DNA of 64,000 nucleotides, taken from positions 248,001-312,000 of the forward strand of contig JABTUW010000002.1 in NCBI GenBank assembly GCA_015075185.1, given 5' to 3'. This DNA is from Anaerolineales bacterium (GTDB taxonomy: Bacteria > Chloroflexota > Anaerolineae > 4572-78 > J111). Each line of letters starts with the position of its first letter. Position 1 is the stretch's first letter. Below the pieces are notes generated by a model that saw nothing but the letters and a program-made list of their open reading frames with translations, did not search any database and had not been told where the DNA came from. The position numbers and the translations under genes were made by a program. This document shows, in pieces, positions 1 through 9,468 of the stretch.

Positions 1-656
1 GCGTGCAGCAGCCCGGCGGGGACATACCAGCCGGTGCCTAATTCCAGGCGATAGGCGCGGGAGATGTCGGTGATGTGGTTGTCACCCTGGTTCCAGATTT
101 CCAGGCAGTGGCGGACCTGCTCTTTGGTGGTACCCGGCTCAAGGCCAAAGAAGGTGTGGGGGAAATCGCCGCCATGGTTGTTGGCCTGAGGCGGGAAGTA
201 GTAGGCTTCGGGCTTGGTCTGCATGCCGACCAATTTGGCGTGCTGCTCCATCTGGTGCAGGTGGTGGGGCAGCGGCCCCTGGTTGTCGAAAAATTTGGAA
301 TACATCGGCCAGGCGTGGTATTTGTCCCACAGTCGGTCGCCCAGCAACTTGGCCCCCAACTCGTCCACCACGTCCTTGAAGAGGATCTTTTGCGGCCTGT
401 CCCCGTTACCGCTGACTACATAGCTGAGGCCCTCGTCGGGTGTGGTTAACGGGCCGTTATCGGCCTTGGTCGTCGAAGAGAACCAGCGCTCGTCAATGCC
501 GCCGCGATTGGCCCCAAAAGCATAGTAATCGTTGGGGTGCAGCTTGATCCGCTTGCCGGGAATACAAAAGGAGCGCGGTACCCAGTTGGGGGCCAGGCGG
601 AGAATACCTTTACCGGCCTCAAGGGCCTCGTTGATTTGTTGCGTTTGACTTGCCAT
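1..656 (-). CDS. Class I mannose-6-phosphate isomerase-like cupin protein (3' end outside window)
   Basis: The frame runs from ATG at 656 down to base 1 without a stop, so only about 218 N-terminal residues are visible. The stretch LPHHLHQMEQHAK followed by KPEAYYFPPQ resembles the metal-binding cupin core of type I phosphomannose isomerases (QxH, then a conserved acidic residue). Enzymes of this fold interconvert mannose-6-phosphate and fructose-6-phosphate in the cytoplasm with a divalent metal. The start is supported by an AAAGG stretch about ten bases upstream. It lies 79 bp downstream of the aroE-like gene and is probably the last visible gene of the sugar transport operon, which suggests a role in metabolising the imported sugar. 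Exact substrate is not shown; other sugar isomerases of the cupin class are possible. Confidence 0.6.
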   Translation of the reverse strand, partial: MASQTQQINEALEAGKGILRLAPNWVPRSFCIPGKRIKLHPNDYYAFGANRGGIDERWFSSTTKADNGPLTTPDEGLSYVVSGNGDRPQKILFKDVVDELGAKLLGDRLWDKYHAWPMYSKFFDNQGPLPHHLHQMEQHAKLVGMQTKPEAYYFPPQANNHGGDFPHTFFGLEPGTTKEQVRHCLEIWNQGDNHITDISRAYRLELGTGWYVPAGLLH

Positions 657-735
657 AAGTTTTTTCGCCTTTCTTTAAAAAATAAGAGTCTATTTAAGCC
701 GGGCTAGAGTCATTTTCAACTCAGCCTTAGCCTCA

Positions 736-1599
736 TTATCCGGCAAATGCCTTGGCCAGCGCCTCGCGCATGACTGCGACCGGCGCATCGAGGCCCGTCC
801 ACATCTTGAAGCCAATTGCGCCCTGGTAAACCAGCATACCCAGGCCGTCGAGCGTTTTAGCTCCCCGTGCGACGGCTTCTTTGAGAAAAGGGGTGTTAGG
901 CGGGTTAGGGATGACGTCACACACCGTCATCCGAGCGGTGATGGTGCTGTAGTCAACGTCAGGTGTGTCATTGACGTTAGGAAAAAGGCCAATCGAGGTG
1001 GCATTGGCCAGGACATCTGTATCGGGCGGGACAGCATACGTTTTATCCCACGGCACAAATTCTGCGGTGGTCGGGGTTTTCTCGTTGAGCAGGGCGGCCA
1101 ACTCCTGCCCTCGCTGTGGCGAACGGTTGACGATGGTCAGGTGGGCCGCTCCGGCCAGGGCCAGTTCGACCGTCATCGCCCGGGCCGCGCCGCCCGCACC
1201 CAGGACCACCACTTTTTTGCCCTGCGGATCAACCTTCGCGTCCTCCCGCAGCGAGCGCAGAAAGCCCTTACCGTCGGTGTTCTCGCCGATGAGACGCTGC
1301 CCTTCTCGCCGTACCGTGTTGACCGCCCCCATCAGACGAGCGTCCGGGGCCACCTCGTCCAAGTACTTTAAAACCTCAACCTTGTGGGGAATGGTCAGGT
1401 TGATGCCCTGGAAGTTCATGGCTCGCAGGCCCTTGAAAGCATCGGCCAGGTACTCAGGATAGACTTCGATCGTCAGGTAACGCCAATTCAAGTTCATCGC
1501 CTGAAAGGCGGCTTCTTGCATGACAATGGTGGGGTTTTCAGCCACCGGATGGCCAAAGACACCGACCAGCTCGGCTTTGTAGTTGGGTTCTTGGGACAT
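736..1599 (-). CDS. aroE: Shikimate/quinate dehydrogenase family protein with altered substrate loop
   Basis: This 287-residue protein has the length and layout of shikimate 5-dehydrogenase. NLTIPHK gives the catalytic lysine (K73), ENTDG gives the partner aspartate (D109), and GAGGAAR (134-140) is the NADP-binding turn. The N-terminal loop that in classical AroE carries two substrate-binding serines (HSKSP type) reads ENPTI here at residues 21-25, so both serines are missing. This makes a catabolic AroE-like role (quinate, or another cyclic polyol or keto acid) as likely as the biosynthetic step. Location downstream of two sugar ABC transporter sets also favours catabolism. The start ATG has GGGAGGAG upstream. 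The symbol indicates family only. Confidence 0.75.
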   Translation of the reverse strand: MSQEPNYKAELVGVFGHPVAENPTIVMQEAAFQAMNLNWRYLTIEVYPEYLADAFKGLRAMNFQGINLTIPHKVEVLKYLDEVAPDARLMGAVNTVRREGQRLIGENTDGKGFLRSLREDAKVDPQGKKVVVLGAGGAARAMTVELALAGAAHLTIVNRSPQRGQELAALLNEKTPTTAEFVPWDKTYAVPPDTDVLANATSIGLFPNVNDTPDVDYSTITARMTVCDVIPNPPNTPFLKEAVARGAKTLDGLGMLVYQGAIGFKMWTGLDAPVAVMREALAKAFAG

Positions 1600-1620
1600 G
1601 GGACTCCTCCCTTGAAAATA

Positions 1621-1735
1621 AGATTACACGGAGTTACACTGAGTCATCACAGAGGAACACAGAGAGAAATATGTAAAGACTCTGTGTATCTCTGGGCCTT
1701 CTCTGCGTTCTCTGTGTTACGCATTTTCACGCTTC
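1621..1735. repeat. Intergenic hairpin repeat, family A (CACAGAG/CTCTGTG)
   Basis: The spacer between the aroE-like gene and the permease is built of reiterated ACACGGAG/ACACAGAG units on the left and CTCTGTGT/CTCTGCGT units on the right, which pair into a long imperfect hairpin. Related spacers occur near 32120, 35830 and 42700. It probably folds in RNA or is a degenerate mobile hairpin; no coding potential is seen. Confidence 0.6.
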
Positions 1736-1776
1736 GCGTCGGTGTCGTCCCGGCTGGGACTGTCCGACTCCTTTGG

Positions 1777-2775
1777 TTAGCGGTTACGCCGCAGATAGTC
1801 CAGGTAAACGGCTGCAATAATCAATACCCCTGTTACCACGTTCTGCCAGAAGGCGTAAACACCCAGCAAATTCAAGCCATTACGGATGGTAGCGATAATC
1901 AGCGCGCCCATCAGGGTCGCTAAGATATTCCCCTCGCCGCCAAAAAGGCTGGTCCCGCCGATGACCACCGCCCCAATTGCATCCAGTTCCAGGCCAGTCC
2001 CGCCAGCAGGTTGGGTACTGTTCAGGCGAGCAGCCTCGGTCAGGCCAGCCAGGGCGGTCAACACCCCGCATAGCACGTAAATGCCAATCAAGTAGCGCGA
2101 GGTACGCACCCCGGCCAGCCGGGTAGCCTCCTGGTTGCTGCCAATGGCATAAGTAAAGCGGCCAAAGCGGGTGTAGCGTAAAATAAAGTAACAGATGGCA
2201 TAGATAATCAACACCGTAATAGTCGGCACGGGCACCACCCCGCCAATCCGGCCCTGGCCCAGGTACTGAAACGAGTCGGGTAAGCCAAAAATGGGGACGC
2301 CCTCGTTGATAATCAAGGCAAAGCCGCGAGCAATGCCCATCATCCCCAGCGTTACCACAAAGGGCGGCAGGCGCAGTCCACCCACCCCCAGGCCGTTAAG
2401 AAAGCCAAAGGCCGCACCGGTGGCCAGACCCGCCAGCAGCAGCACCACCGTGCCATAACCGGCCTCGGTCGCCTTGCCGGCCACCATCGTACTCAGGGCA
2501 AAAATTGAGCCAACCGACAGGTCAATCCCGCCTGACAGGATGACAAAAGTTTGTCCGGCCGCTACCAGGGCCATCACCGCTGCCTGAAGCGTGATTTGCA
2601 GAATATTGTTGACGGTTAAAAACACCGGCGACAGGCGTGACAGAATCAGCCACATCAAAATGAGAATGGCCGCCATCGAGAGAGCCTGGTTATTGATGGC
2701 CTGCCGCCACCAGCGCCTGGCAGTTATCTTCCACGGGTTCTGGGTGGGGGTTTCGGGTTTGGTTAGACTATCCAC
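1777..2775 (-). CDS. Ribose-type sugar ABC transporter permease (first set)
   Basis: A 332-residue polytopic membrane protein of the RbsC/XylH/AraH family (BPD_transp_2). Eight or more hydrophobic segments are visible, with the family landmarks LSGGIDLSVGS after the second segment, LPPFVVTLG, and VVIGGTSLFGGEGN near the C-terminus. It should form the membrane channel of a monosaccharide importer together with the double ATPase encoded just upstream. The reading frames overlap by 8 bp (2768-2775), so the pair is translationally coupled. The substrate cannot be read from the permease. It is homologous to, but clearly different from, the second permease at 6759-7784. Confidence 0.92.
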   Translation of the reverse strand: MDSLTKPETPTQNPWKITARRWWRQAINNQALSMAAILILMWLILSRLSPVFLTVNNILQITLQAAVMALVAAGQTFVILSGGIDLSVGSIFALSTMVAGKATEAGYGTVVLLLAGLATGAAFGFLNGLGVGGLRLPPFVVTLGMMGIARGFALIINEGVPIFGLPDSFQYLGQGRIGGVVPVPTITVLIIYAICYFILRYTRFGRFTYAIGSNQEATRLAGVRTSRYLIGIYVLCGVLTALAGLTEAARLNSTQPAGGTGLELDAIGAVVIGGTSLFGGEGNILATLMGALIIATIRNGLNLLGVYAFWQNVVTGVLIIAAVYLDYLRRNR

Positions 2776-4333
2776 GCTTGATAACTCCTTCTACCGCCGC
2801 TACGGCATGCAGCATAATTCGCTCTTCGGTGGCTTCGGTTCGGTTTAAGACGCCTTGCAGGCGGCCTTGGGCCATAACCAGCACCCGGTCACTCAGCTTC
2901 AACACCTCCGGCAAGTCGGATGAGACGAGCAGCACGGCCCCCCCTTGCTCACGGGCGAAGCGCACCATCAACCGGTGAATTTCTTCCTTCGCGCCGACAT
3001 CAATGCCGAGGGTTGGTTCGTCCAAAATCAAAATGCGGCAGCGGGCCATCAACCACTTGGCAATAATCACCTTCTGCTGGTTGCCGCCGCTCAGGTAGCG
3101 CACCGATTCACCCAGGTCGTGCGCGCGCACAGCCAGTTCACGGGCGTGATTATTGGTTAAATTGACCTCCCGCTGGCGGTTTAGCCAAAATCGCCCCAGG
3201 CTTTCGCGCCAACGGGCTAGCAGGGGCAGGGTCATATTCTCGCGCACGCTCAGCGCCAGGCAGAGGCCGCTTCTGGCTCGATCTTCGGTCGCAAACCCCA
3301 GGCCATAATGAGTGGCGTCGCTGGAGTGGCGGATAGCCGCGGGTTGGCCGTCTACATAGATTTGACCACTCGCTGCCGGAGCCGCCCCGGCAATCGCTTC
3401 GGCCAGAGCGGTCCGGCCTGCGCCGACCAGCCCGGCCAGCCCGACAATTTCGCCCCAATTTAACCCAAAGCTGATATTGTCAAAATGGCCGGGGCGTGAC
3501 AGATTTTCAACCCGCAGCGCCTCACGCACTTCACCGGGCAGGGGAGGTAGGCTGGTGTGCTGAATATCGCGGCCCACCATCATGCTGACCAGTTGCACCA
3601 CGCTCACCGTACCAACAGGCTGCGTACCAATAATCTGGCCGTCACGCAGCACGGTGACCCGGTCGCCCACCTGGGCCACTTCTTCCAGGCGGTGGCTGAT
3701 GTAAATGATACCCACTCCTTTGGCCTTGAGCTGGCGGATTAACTCGAACAGCCGGCCGGTTTCGCGTTCCGTCAGGGCTGCGGTTGGCTCGTCCATAATC
3801 AAAATCCGGGCCTGGCGGCGCATGGCCGTCGCAATTTCCACCAGTTGTCGCTCGGCCACCGATAAGTTTTTGACGATGGCGTCCCCGTCAATCGTAGCGC
3901 CCACTAAGTCGAGCGCCCGGCGAGCTTCCCGCCGCATCTCCGACCAATCTAACAATCCCAGCGGAGTCAGAGGGGGATCGCCCAGAAAAATGTTTTCGGC
4001 CACGCTCAGATGCGGGGTCTGACTGAGATGCTGGTAGATCGTACTGATGCCGGCCCGCTGCGCTTCCTGGGGATGATTAAAATGATACTCCTGGCCGTCA
4101 ATGAGAATGCGCCCGGCGTCGGCTTTGTAGGCGGCGCTGAGGATTTTCATCAAGGTGGATTTGCCCGCGCCGTTCTCGCCCAGCAGAACGTGGACTTCAC
4201 CATGGTAAACATCAAAATCAACGTTTTTCAGGACGGGCACCCCAAAAAACGATTTGTAAATACCTTGCATCTGCAGTGCCAGGGGTTGGTCAGCCGAACT
4301 CCCGGCGCTGTGGATGGGATCAGGGTTGTTCAT
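2768..4333 (-). CDS. Ribose-type sugar ABC transporter ATP-binding protein (first set)
   Basis: This 521-residue cytoplasmic ATPase has two nucleotide-binding domains fused, as in RbsA, MglA and XylG. The N-terminal half has Walker [10 protein letters not shown] (52-60), signature LSVAERQ and Walker [12 protein letters not shown]. The C-terminal half has the usual degenerate P-loop (GLVGAGRT), the signature LSGGNQQK and ILILDEPTLGIDVG. It powers sugar import with the overlapping permease gene downstream. It follows the tandem binding protein gene after a hairpin terminator-like structure, so its level may be lower than that of the binding protein. Confidence 0.93.
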   Translation of the reverse strand: MNNPDPIHSAGSSADQPLALQMQGIYKSFFGVPVLKNVDFDVYHGEVHVLLGENGAGKSTLMKILSAAYKADAGRILIDGQEYHFNHPQEAQRAGISTIYQHLSQTPHLSVAENIFLGDPPLTPLGLLDWSEMRREARRALDLVGATIDGDAIVKNLSVAERQLVEIATAMRRQARILIMDEPTAALTERETGRLFELIRQLKAKGVGIIYISHRLEEVAQVGDRVTVLRDGQIIGTQPVGTVSVVQLVSMMVGRDIQHTSLPPLPGEVREALRVENLSRPGHFDNISFGLNWGEIVGLAGLVGAGRTALAEAIAGAAPAASGQIYVDGQPAAIRHSSDATHYGLGFATEDRARSGLCLALSVRENMTLPLLARWRESLGRFWLNRQREVNLTNNHARELAVRAHDLGESVRYLSGGNQQKVIIAKWLMARCRILILDEPTLGIDVGAKEEIHRLMVRFAREQGGAVLLVSSDLPEVLKLSDRVLVMAQGRLQGVLNRTEATEERIMLHAVAAVEGVIKRG

Positions 4334-4361
4334 TGATGTGACTTAGAACTACTCAGGTTAG

Positions 4362-4407
4362 AAGTGACTGGCACTTGGTTTGCAGAGAAAAAAAGTACCA
4401 GTCACCT
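4362..4407. repeat. 46-bp palindromic repeat, family D (GTGACTGG)
   Basis: Arms AAGTGACTGGCACTT and AAGTACCAGTCACCT pair across a short loop. A second element of exactly the same length and closely similar sequence lies in reverse orientation at 57135-57180, which marks this as a dispersed REP-like unit and not a gene-specific terminator. Confidence 0.75.
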
Positions 4408-4437
4408 AAACAATGATTTGGGACAGGAACACAAAGA

Positions 4438-4468
4438 TGGGGGGCGCAGCAAGTCACTGCACCCCCCA
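4438..4468 (-). terminator. Hairpin downstream of the tandem binding protein gene
   Basis: TGGGGGG pairs with CCCCCCA and an inner GCAG pairs with CTGC. The hairpin starts 11 bp past the stop codon of the binding protein gene. There is no long T-run, so it may act as an mRNA 3'-end stabiliser or attenuator between the binding protein and the ATPase gene. Confidence 0.55.
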
Positions 4469-4479
4469 TTCACCACAAA

Positions 4480-6471
4480 TTACGGATTAATCAGCTTTTG
4501 GACTGCTTCATCCTGGTAGTTATCCTGAGTGATGATGGTTACCGGGATGAGGGTTTGCTTTTCGGCAATTGTGCCGCCGCTGATAACGGTATCAATGGCC
4601 TTGACACCCTGATAGCCCATCTGGTACGGGTCTTGAGCAATCATGGCCTCGATGGTGCCATCCTCAAACAGCGGAATAACTTCCGGATTCGGGTCGAAGG
4701 TGATAATGAATACCTGGTCTTGTAAGCCCGCCGCTTTGACTGCCTGAGCAATGCCGAGGCCGTTGGGGCCGCAGGCGCTGTAGAAGCCGACGATATCGGG
4801 ATTAGCAGTTAAGATGTCGGTGGCCGCATTCAAGGCTTTTGCCGGGTCGCAGCCGGTAAACTGGGTCGGCACAACCTCGACGTCAGGAAATTCCTCGTTC
4901 ATCGCGTTGATGAACCCTTCGTCGCGCTCGCGCCCGGTTTGTGAACCGGCCAGGATGCCCAGGTTACCCACCTTGCCTTTGCCGCCGATGGCGTTAGCCA
5001 ACCAGCGCGCGCCTTCCGCCGCACCGGCCACGTTATCAGTGGCAATGTAGGTCAGCGGCGCATCGGAGTCAACGCCGGAGTCAACCGTCACCAGCGGGAT
5101 ACCGGCGGCAATCGCTTCCTCTACTGGTGGAACGAGCGCCTTGGTGTCGGTCGCCGCCATGACAATACCGGCCGGCTTGGTGGTGATGATGTTGCGAACC
5201 AGGTCAACTTGCTGGGCGATGTCCACTTCGCGGGGCACGCCCTGGTAGTCGGTCGAGTAGCCCAGTTCTGCTGCCGCGTCTTCCACACCCTTCTTAACAA
5301 AGAGCCAGTAACTTACGTCTGTTGATTTGGGGATGAAGACGATAGTGCCCTTCTCACCCGCTGCCGGAGCCGCCCCGGCCTCTTCGGTCGCCGCAGGCGC
5401 CGCCGCACCACCAATCTCTTCAATACGTTCGGCCTCATTGATATTGTCGAGGGTGATGAGTTTGGGGGTGATGAAGATGGTCTTGGAAGAAGGTTCCGTC
5501 CCGTTGCGCAGGAAGTCTACCAGAGTCCGTAATGCCGTCTTCGACTGCTCGCCGGGGAACTGCTCCACCGTCCCGTACAGGTCGCCTGCTTGCACCGCCT
5601 GCAACGCTTCCGGTAAGGCATCATAACCAATGATCGGCACTCCCAGCCCTGCCGCTTTGGCCGCTTCCACCACTCCCAACGCCATGTCATCATTCGCCGC
5701 CACTATCGCATCAGGATCAGGTGTCGCCGCCAGACAGTTCTCCGTCACCTTCAAGCCTTCTTCCCGCCGGAAGTTGGCCGTCTGCTCACAGGCTATCTGG
5801 ATGTTCTCCACCCCGCCGATCTTGTTCTTCAATCCCTTGTCCCGATCAATCGCCGGAGACGCCCCAGGCGTTCCCAACAACTCGAAAATCGTCGCGCCGT
5901 CCGGGAACATGTCCAGAATGGCCTGTCCTTGCTGCTCGCCACCCAGGACGTTGTCCGCACCCACGTGCGCCAGCACATCTACCCCGCTCACACTCCGGTC
6001 TATCGTCACCACCGGTATGCCCGCATCTATCACTTGCTGCACCGCCGGAGCCATCGCATCCGCCGTGATCGGGCTGATCAATAACCCGTCATACTCCTGG
6101 GCGATCACCGCTTCCAGATCCGCCGTCTGCTTCGGAACCTGGTTCTGCCCGTCCAGCGTCACCACCTCAACATTGCCCAATTCCGCCGCTTGTTCCTGAA
6201 CCTGCGTCTCCATAAACACAAAGAACGGAAACGCCATGTCCGGCAACGACAACGCAATCTTCAACGGCTCATCACTCCCCGCCGCCGCAGCGGGGGCGGC
6301 TGTCGGCTCTTGGGTCGCCGCCGGCTGTTCGGCTGCTTTTTCTTCAGTGGCCGCCGGCTGTTCCTCCGCCGGGACGGGCGTGGCTGCGCCGGTACAGCCA
6401 CTCAATACGAGCAGCAAAATGGCTAACAACGTCAGCCAGGTTATACTTTTTTGCACAACTCTATTACGCAT
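4480..6471 (-). CDS. Lipoprotein with two fused sugar-binding (Peripla_BP_4) domains
   Basis: At 663 residues this is about twice the usual length of a ribose-type binding protein. A signal peptide ends in the lipobox LSGC, with Cys26 the predicted lipid-modified residue, followed by an Ala/Pro/Glu-rich tether to about residue 67. Binding domain one spans about 69-352 (KIALSLPDMAFPFF at its start, DGLLISPITADAM, ANDDMALGVVEA). A second Ala-rich linker (353-374) leads to binding domain two (375-663; GTIVFIPKSTDVSYW, VTVDSGVDSDAPLTYIATDN). The two domains differ, so this is an old duplication or fusion and not a recent tandem copy. It is anchored on the outer face of the membrane and should deliver sugar to the permeases. 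It sits between the two ATPase/permease sets. Confidence 0.92.
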   Translation of the reverse strand: MRNRVVQKSITWLTLLAILLLVLSGCTGAATPVPAEEQPAATEEKAAEQPAATQEPTAAPAAAAGSDEPLKIALSLPDMAFPFFVFMETQVQEQAAELGNVEVVTLDGQNQVPKQTADLEAVIAQEYDGLLISPITADAMAPAVQQVIDAGIPVVTIDRSVSGVDVLAHVGADNVLGGEQQGQAILDMFPDGATIFELLGTPGASPAIDRDKGLKNKIGGVENIQIACEQTANFRREEGLKVTENCLAATPDPDAIVAANDDMALGVVEAAKAAGLGVPIIGYDALPEALQAVQAGDLYGTVEQFPGEQSKTALRTLVDFLRNGTEPSSKTIFITPKLITLDNINEAERIEEIGGAAAPAATEEAGAAPAAGEKGTIVFIPKSTDVSYWLFVKKGVEDAAAELGYSTDYQGVPREVDIAQQVDLVRNIITTKPAGIVMAATDTKALVPPVEEAIAAGIPLVTVDSGVDSDAPLTYIATDNVAGAAEGARWLANAIGGKGKVGNLGILAGSQTGRERDEGFINAMNEEFPDVEVVPTQFTGCDPAKALNAATDILTANPDIVGFYSACGPNGLGIAQAVKAAGLQDQVFIITFDPNPEVIPLFEDGTIEAMIAQDPYQMGYQGVKAIDTVISGGTIAEKQTLIPVTIITQDNYQDEAVQKLINP

Positions 6472-6580
6472 AAGTTACTCCTCCTTGGGGTAATTTAATG
6501 ACTGTTTATCGTCCCACATTGAACCTTCACCACGTGATTAAGTTTGTGCGTCGCTTCTCACCTCCTTTCGTAAATACTCG

Positions 6581-6645
6581 TGGGAACTCAAGGGAACTTG
6601 GGGGAACTCGCCGGGGAGTTCCGATGAGATTCTATGAGTTCCCCC
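6581..6645. repeat. Iterated GGGAACTC/GAGTTCCC hairpin in the transporter spacer
   Basis: The 287-bp spacer between the second permease gene and the binding protein gene holds three GGGAACT(C/T) units followed by two GAGTTCC units. GGAACTC and GAGTTCC at 6603-6622 form a 7-bp stem, and alternative pairing with the outer GAGTTCCCCC is possible. It lies on the minus-strand transcript upstream of the binding protein gene and could protect or attenuate that mRNA. No other gene is seen in the spacer. Confidence 0.55.
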
Positions 6646-6758
6646 AATTTTTATTACTGGTGGGTCACAGGTTTATACACACTCCTTGCAAAGCCCGCCG
6701 TGTAGGCCGTTGCCAGCTTCCTTATCCGGCAGTCTGCCGTCGTCTGTCGGCGGTCGTT

Positions 6759-7784
6759 TTAACGGCGGCGGCGTTTAATAAATTGGTCAAAGAAAACAGC
6801 AAGGACGATAATCAAACCAATAATAATCTGCTGGTAGTACGAAGAAACATTCATCAGAGTCAGGCCGTTAGCCAGCACGCCGATCAGCACAATCCCGACC
6901 ACCGTGCCAAAGATGCCACCCTCGCCGCCAAACAGGCTGGTCCCGCCGATAACCACCCCGGCGATCACGGTCAGTTCATAGCCGACCCCGGCCACCTGCT
7001 CTGCTGAATTCAGCCGCGAGGAGAGCAAAAAGCCCGATAAACCGGCAAAGAAGCCGGTAATCACATAGACGCTCAAAATCAGCCGGTCAACGTTCAGGCC
7101 GGACAGCCGGGCTGCTTCTTTATTGCCGCCAACCGCGTAGATATGGCGGCCATATTTACTGTAGCGCAGAATGATAAAAGCAATAATGGCAAAACTGAGG
7201 AAAATAATCACCGGCACCGGCACCGGGCCGATCAAGCCCTGGCCCCAGTAACGGTACTCTTCCCGGAAGGCGCTGATCGGCTGCCCGTTGGAAAAAACCA
7301 GGGCGGCCCCCCGGAAGGCGGACAGCCCGCCCAGGGTGACGATGAACGGCGGCACTTTCAGCTTGCTGACGGCGAGGCCCTGCAGCAGCCCACCCAACAG
7401 CCCCACCGCCACAGCCGCCAAAATCGCTGCTGGCAAGCCGTAGCCGCCCGACTCACCCGCCGCACCGCCTGTGAGCAGCCCGGTTGCGCCTTTCTCAACT
7501 GCTGCGCTGACCAGGCCGGCCAGGGCCAGCAGCGAGCCAATGGACAGATCAATCCCGGCCGTCAGAATCACAAAGGTCATCCCGATGGCCAGCAAGCCGT
7601 AGATGGAAACCTGGCGCAGCACATTAAAAATATTCGTCGGTTTGAGAAACGCCGGATTTAACGAGGCAAAAATAATACACAGCACAATCAAAAAGATAAA
7701 GGCCCCAAAGCGGCTAAAGTACGCCAATGAATCTGACTGCTTGCTCTTGCCTGTACCTTCCACAGATGGTGAACTTGTCGTCAT
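6759..7784 (-). CDS. Ribose-type sugar ABC transporter permease (second set)
   Basis: A 341-residue RbsC-family permease with multiple transmembrane segments. Landmarks are LTAGIDLSIGS, VPPFIVTLGG and GVVIGGTSLFGGEGG, followed by a C-terminal hydrophobic segment and the basic end IKRRRR. An internal Ala/Gly-rich insertion (about 97-112) follows the third segment. It overlaps the upstream ATPase gene by 4 bp (7781-7784), so both are translated together. It should form the channel of a monosaccharide importer, alone or with the first permease. Confidence 0.92.
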   Translation of the reverse strand: MTTSSPSVEGTGKSKQSDSLAYFSRFGAFIFLIVLCIIFASLNPAFLKPTNIFNVLRQVSIYGLLAIGMTFVILTAGIDLSIGSLLALAGLVSAAVEKGATGLLTGGAAGESGGYGLPAAILAAVAVGLLGGLLQGLAVSKLKVPPFIVTLGGLSAFRGAALVFSNGQPISAFREEYRYWGQGLIGPVPVPVIIFLSFAIIAFIILRYSKYGRHIYAVGGNKEAARLSGLNVDRLILSVYVITGFFAGLSGFLLSSRLNSAEQVAGVGYELTVIAGVVIGGTSLFGGEGGIFGTVVGIVLIGVLANGLTLMNVSSYYQQIIIGLIIVLAVFFDQFIKRRRR

Positions 7785-9349
7785 GATAAAATTGCTCCCT
7801 CCTCTACAATCTGTCCCTGTTTCAAGGTACAGTAACGCATGACCCGTTCCGGAGTGGCTTCGTCGCGATTGAGTATCCCTGTCACCCGGCCCGCCGCCAT
7901 ACAGACCACCCGGTCGCTCATCGCCAGCAGTTCCGGCAGCTCCGACGAGATCATAATAATCCCAACGCCACCCTGGGCCAGTTGGTTCATCAGGGCATAG
8001 ATTTCGGCCTTGGCGCCGACGTCAATGCCCCGCGTGGGTTCATCCATAATCAGAATCTTTGGCTGCAACATTAACCATTTGGAAATGACCACCTTCTGCT
8101 GGTTGCCGCCGCTCAAATTCAGCACGAGCTGTTCCAGGTTGGGGGTGCGAATCTGGAGGCGACTGACATACTCCTGCACCTGTTCCCGTTCCTGGGCCAA
8201 TTTAACAAAACCAAATTGGGAGAGTTGGTCCAGCTTGGATAGAGCGACGTTCTCCCGCACGGCCAGGCTGAGCACCAGCCCTTGCTCTTTGCGATCTTCA
8301 GGAACAAAACCAATGCCATGACGAATGGCGTCCAGCGGGGAGTGAATATCTACCTGCTTCCCTTCGACGTAGATTTCCCCGGCATCTCGGGCATCCGCCC
8401 CAAAAATTGTGCGCACCACCTCAGTTCGCCCGGCCCCGACCAGCCCGGCCAGTCCCAAAATCTCGCCGCGCCGCAGTTGAAAACTGATATTGTTCAACAC
8501 GGTCGCGTTGGGGTCCAATTTGCTGCCGGTGCGGGTCAGCCCACGGACTTCCAGGGCAATATCGCCGGCGGCCTCCCGGTCGGCCTGGATTTTATGGCTC
8601 TCGGTATGGAAAAATTGATTGAGCGGGCGGCCGACCATCAGCCGGATGATTTGGTCCTCGGTGGCGGTTTTGGCATCCATATCGCCCACGTTGCGGCCAT
8701 CGCGCAGCACGGTGATGCGGTCACACAGGGTTCGAACCTCGTCCAGCCGGTGCGAGATAAAGATCACGCCAATCCCGTCCCGCTTAAGCTCCTGGACGAC
8801 GCCAAACAGGATGTGAACTTCGGTCTCGCTCAGGGCCGAGGTCGGTTCATCCATAATGATAACCCGCACCTCCAGCGAGAGCGCCTTGGCAATCTCGACC
8901 ATTTGCTGGTCGGCCACGGCCAAATCACGCACCAGAGCGGTCGGTTTGAGATGGACACCCAGCCGGTCGAGCAACTGCTGTGTCCGATCCTGGAGCTGGC
9001 GGCGGTTGACAAACAATTGGCCCGGCTCACGGCCAATATAAACGTTCTCCATGACCGTCAAGTTGGGCATCAGATTAAATTCCTGGTAAATGATGGAAAT
9101 CCCAAGCTGCTGGGCGTGGTGAGGATTTTGAATTTGGACAGGCTGGCCCTGGAGATAGATTTGGCCGCTATCCATCTGGTAAACGCCGGACAAAATCTTC
9201 ATAAGGGTAGATTTGCCCGCGCCGTTTTCCCCGATGAGACCCAAGATTTCACCTGCTGCTACTTGCAGGCTCACCTGGTCGAGCGCCTGCACACCGGGGA
9301 ATGATTTGCTGACATTTTCCATACGTAATAATACAGCCGGTTTATCCAT
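7781..9349 (-). CDS. Ribose-type sugar ABC transporter ATP-binding protein (second set)
   Basis: A 522-residue double ATPase of the RbsA/MglA family. The N-terminal domain has Walker [10 protein letters not shown] (40-48), signature LAVADQQ and Walker [12 protein letters not shown]. The C-terminal domain has [16 protein letters not shown] and [14 protein letters not shown]. It is the first gene of the minus-strand sugar locus, about 145 bp downstream of the predicted start site and LacI-type operator. It pairs with the overlapping permease gene. The paralogous ATPase at 2768-4333 shares the layout but differs throughout. Confidence 0.93.
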   Translation of the reverse strand: MDKPAVLLRMENVSKSFPGVQALDQVSLQVAAGEILGLIGENGAGKSTLMKILSGVYQMDSGQIYLQGQPVQIQNPHHAQQLGISIIYQEFNLMPNLTVMENVYIGREPGQLFVNRRQLQDRTQQLLDRLGVHLKPTALVRDLAVADQQMVEIAKALSLEVRVIIMDEPTSALSETEVHILFGVVQELKRDGIGVIFISHRLDEVRTLCDRITVLRDGRNVGDMDAKTATEDQIIRLMVGRPLNQFFHTESHKIQADREAAGDIALEVRGLTRTGSKLDPNATVLNNISFQLRRGEILGLAGLVGAGRTEVVRTIFGADARDAGEIYVEGKQVDIHSPLDAIRHGIGFVPEDRKEQGLVLSLAVRENVALSKLDQLSQFGFVKLAQEREQVQEYVSRLQIRTPNLEQLVLNLSGGNQQKVVISKWLMLQPKILIMDEPTRGIDVGAKAEIYALMNQLAQGGVGIIMISSELPELLAMSDRVVCMAAGRVTGILNRDEATPERVMRYCTLKQGQIVEEGAILS

Positions 9350-9468
9350 ACATACTTTCCTTGTAGTTAAGCCTAGCTTCGTTGACTAGATGATCAGGCT
9401 GTAACGCTGCATAGTTAGTCAAGTCAAAGAACAAGAAATGACAGCGGGCGCTTCAGGGATGGAACTTA

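Noticed and set aside
1621..1735. CRISPR array in the iterated spacer
   Set aside because: Units are 7-9 bases long, without unique spacers of constant size, and the second half is the complement of the first.
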